Shown piece by piece: positions 30,301 to 33,300 of a stretch of 64,000 nucleotides of DNA (position 1 is the stretch's first letter; every line of letters begins with the position of its first letter). The stretch is from Azorinus chamasolen (taxonomy: Eukaryota; Mollusca; Bivalvia; Cardiida; Solecurtidae). The translations under genes and the position numbers were made by a program. Under the pieces are notes generated by a model, which saw only the letters and a list, made by a program, of their open reading frames with translations, was not told the origin of the DNA and did no database searches. The DNA is taken from NCBI GenBank assembly GCA_963576725.1, contig OY755242.1:9019132-9083131 (forward strand), written 5' to 3'.

Positions 30301-33300
30301 CATTCCCTTATAGGCTATTTTTAGATCCAACCTCTTTGAATAAATCTACCGAAAAGGAGAATTTACTAGAGAAAAGGAACTTTTTCAGAATTGTGTAGCT
30401 TTGAAACCATTGTGATAAAAAGAGCATTTGCTCCATAGGAGCAAATGCTCTATCTATCACAATGGTTTCAAAAGGTGACTTTTACAGAGGCGTCAAAAGA
30501 CGTCTGAATATGAGGGAATTGGTTAAAGTTATCAAAATGGCTCCAACTTGTCTTACTAAGATTTATAAACAGTGGATAGACTCGATCGTTGGTGGAATGA
30601 CTATAGTAAATACGCTACATGTACTAACCTTCACTCATCTTGAACCCAATGGCTGGCAAAATCTGCTTTATAGACAGTTTGTTCTTCTGAAGGCCGTAGT
30701 TTTGGAGCCATTTTTTCGTTGAGATGAGAGCTCTCACATCTAACTCCCATTCTTTGCTGGGAGTCTTTTTAATGCTGACCTCTGGGTTATAATCATCATT
30801 ACTCTTCACAATAACTGAAGATGGCGTCTCATTCAGAACTCGCGTGTTGGTCATATCAAATGAGACCTCTGAAACCATATAAGTAAACAATTACAGTAAA
30901 ACCCCTCTAAATCGGACATCAAATTTAGTATAACTATCGATCTTGGAGACAGGTGGCTGCACTAAATGCAGGCCGAAAGTAAAAGAATTTGATATCTGTA
31001 CATGCAGCAAATTTGTATTAATACCCTTGAAATGCTTGGAATATACCTGATGCTATTTAAAGTGTTGACACTTTTGATCTTGGTGTTCACTGTTTACCAT
31101 TTCAAAGTCTTCTAAGAAAATGTTTTCCAAATTAATGATTTTAATTTAAATTGAAAGCAATTTTAACTCAGCATACTAAGTATAATAAAACCTCAATTCT
31201 TGAATGTAAAGAATTGATGCCCATTTAAAAGGTGGCTGCTTAATGCAGGGTGAAAGTCATGCAGAAAAGTCCTAGGGAAGCTTTCTACAAGAGTCTGTCA
31301 ACATGCATTATACTTCCACCTTTCTTATAAATCAATAAAGATACATAGTGTTCGATTAATTAAGATTTTACTGTAATTTTGTCATCTGTTTAATTGGCGT
31401 CTGCTGCTCACTTGTCTTAATTCTGTAGCATTTTTAATTAGTATTCCTTTTCATTTCTTGTCTGCAAAAATTGAGCCTGAGTTACAAAGAGTTTGGATCT
31501 CAAATCGGACCCCAAGTTATGTTGGGCTTGATCTGGATCCAAACAGTTATATAGCTCATAAATAATAAGAGAATCTACAGCTAGCATGCAAAGAGGTAAG
31601 AACTTAAAAAATATGTTAATGTAGAATTTATCATTTACCCTTTGAACAAAAAAAAAGATTTGTTTGTAAAATATTGCTCTCTGCTTCACATCTCAAAACA
31701 CATTTTATTTCCATTATTGAACCACTGAAATGGTTCAGACCCTAATGAGATGCTGAGCTACCTGGCATCACCGCTTGATTAACCCTTTCCCTGTTCAATA
31801 TTCAAGTAAGAAATAATGACATCATGAATATTTATTAGCTAAATTCTAATAAAAGGGGAACTATTCGAAGGGACTATTTGCACCTTTATCTGTTGCTCTG
31901 TGATCTATATGATTCCATTAGCAAATAGAGCAGACCCTGATGATATGCCTCCTACAGGAGCCATCTGATCTGGGTCTACTCTGTTTGCAAAAGTGAAAAA
32001 GTGTTTGTATGAGGGAAAGGGTTAAAACTGCCTGAAAAGGATAAAACAAGTTTACTCAAATGTATAGCTAAAACATATCACCCTAATTACCTTAAGTATC
32101 CCGACACCCAGCTGTTCTATTTCTATTGGTTTTTACAGCTAAATAAGTTATCACTCTGAATGAGCCTGACTAAGTAGCAAATAGTGAAGACCCTGATGAA
32201 ATGGCTCCTTTACTAGCAGTTTGATCTGGATCTGCACTATTTGCCTGAGTTTGTCTGTCCAAATAATAAGGATAATTAGGGTATAGCTCTGTGAATACTG
32301 AACAGAAGTAACTTGTGTATTGTGAAGGGAGGCAATCAACAAGAAGCAAAATCCTGGCATATGTATTTAACTTCTAAAGCTAAAAATTGTCTATAATAAA
32401 TTAATAGTTCAAAAAATAAGATGTGAAGTGCACGACCCTTTGATTACTGAATTATTCTTTATTTTAGATTCAACCTCTTTGAATAAATCTTCTGAAAAGG
32501 AGCATTTACTAGAATAAAGGATAATTTTAGAATTGTGTAGTTTTGAAACTGTTGTGTAAATAGAGTATTTGTTCCATAGGTGCAAATGCTCTATTTATCA
32601 CAATACATGTGTAGTTTCAAAACTACATAGAGCATAATTATGCTCCTATGGAACAAATACTCTCCTTATCACAACTGTTTCAAAACTCTGATTTTACTGA
32701 TGCATCAAAAGGCATCAATATGAGGGAATGGGATAATGTGATATAATAAAAAAACTGATAACTGTACAGATTCTAACCAGAGTCTCTGCAGGAGCTCTCT
32801 GATCTGGGTCTGCACTTTTGCAAATACATCACTTGATACCTGCAGTCAAAGGGCATTATCAAAATAGCAATCTATCAATTTCAAACAAGTAAAATCAGCA
32901 ACAAGCAACAGTACTGTAATATAAATCCTTGTAAAATCTATAATTATAGTCACTAAACAACTGCTTTAGTTTACCTATCAGACTGTCAAAACATGCAAGA
33001 GTTTTAACAATATCACCAAGATTCTCTTAACCCATTCCCGCATATTAACGACTTTTGACGCTTCTGTAAAAGTCACTTTTTATCAAAATGGTTTCAAAAC
33101 TACTTAAATTTTATTCCTTTTCTCTAGTTAATGCTCCTTTTTGATAGATTTAATCAAAGAGATCTAAAAATAGCCTAAGTGGGAATGGGTTAAGCTACAA
33201 CATAAAGCCAACACACATGTTCATGTAAATAACACACATACTAATTTACCTGTTACTCTTTGCAAGAAGGAAAATAAAAAAAAATCAGAGATCAAAATAA

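Noticed and set aside
30462..30722. 86-codon plus-strand frame
   Set aside because: It begins in a family A MITE and runs antisense into VWA3B exon 2.
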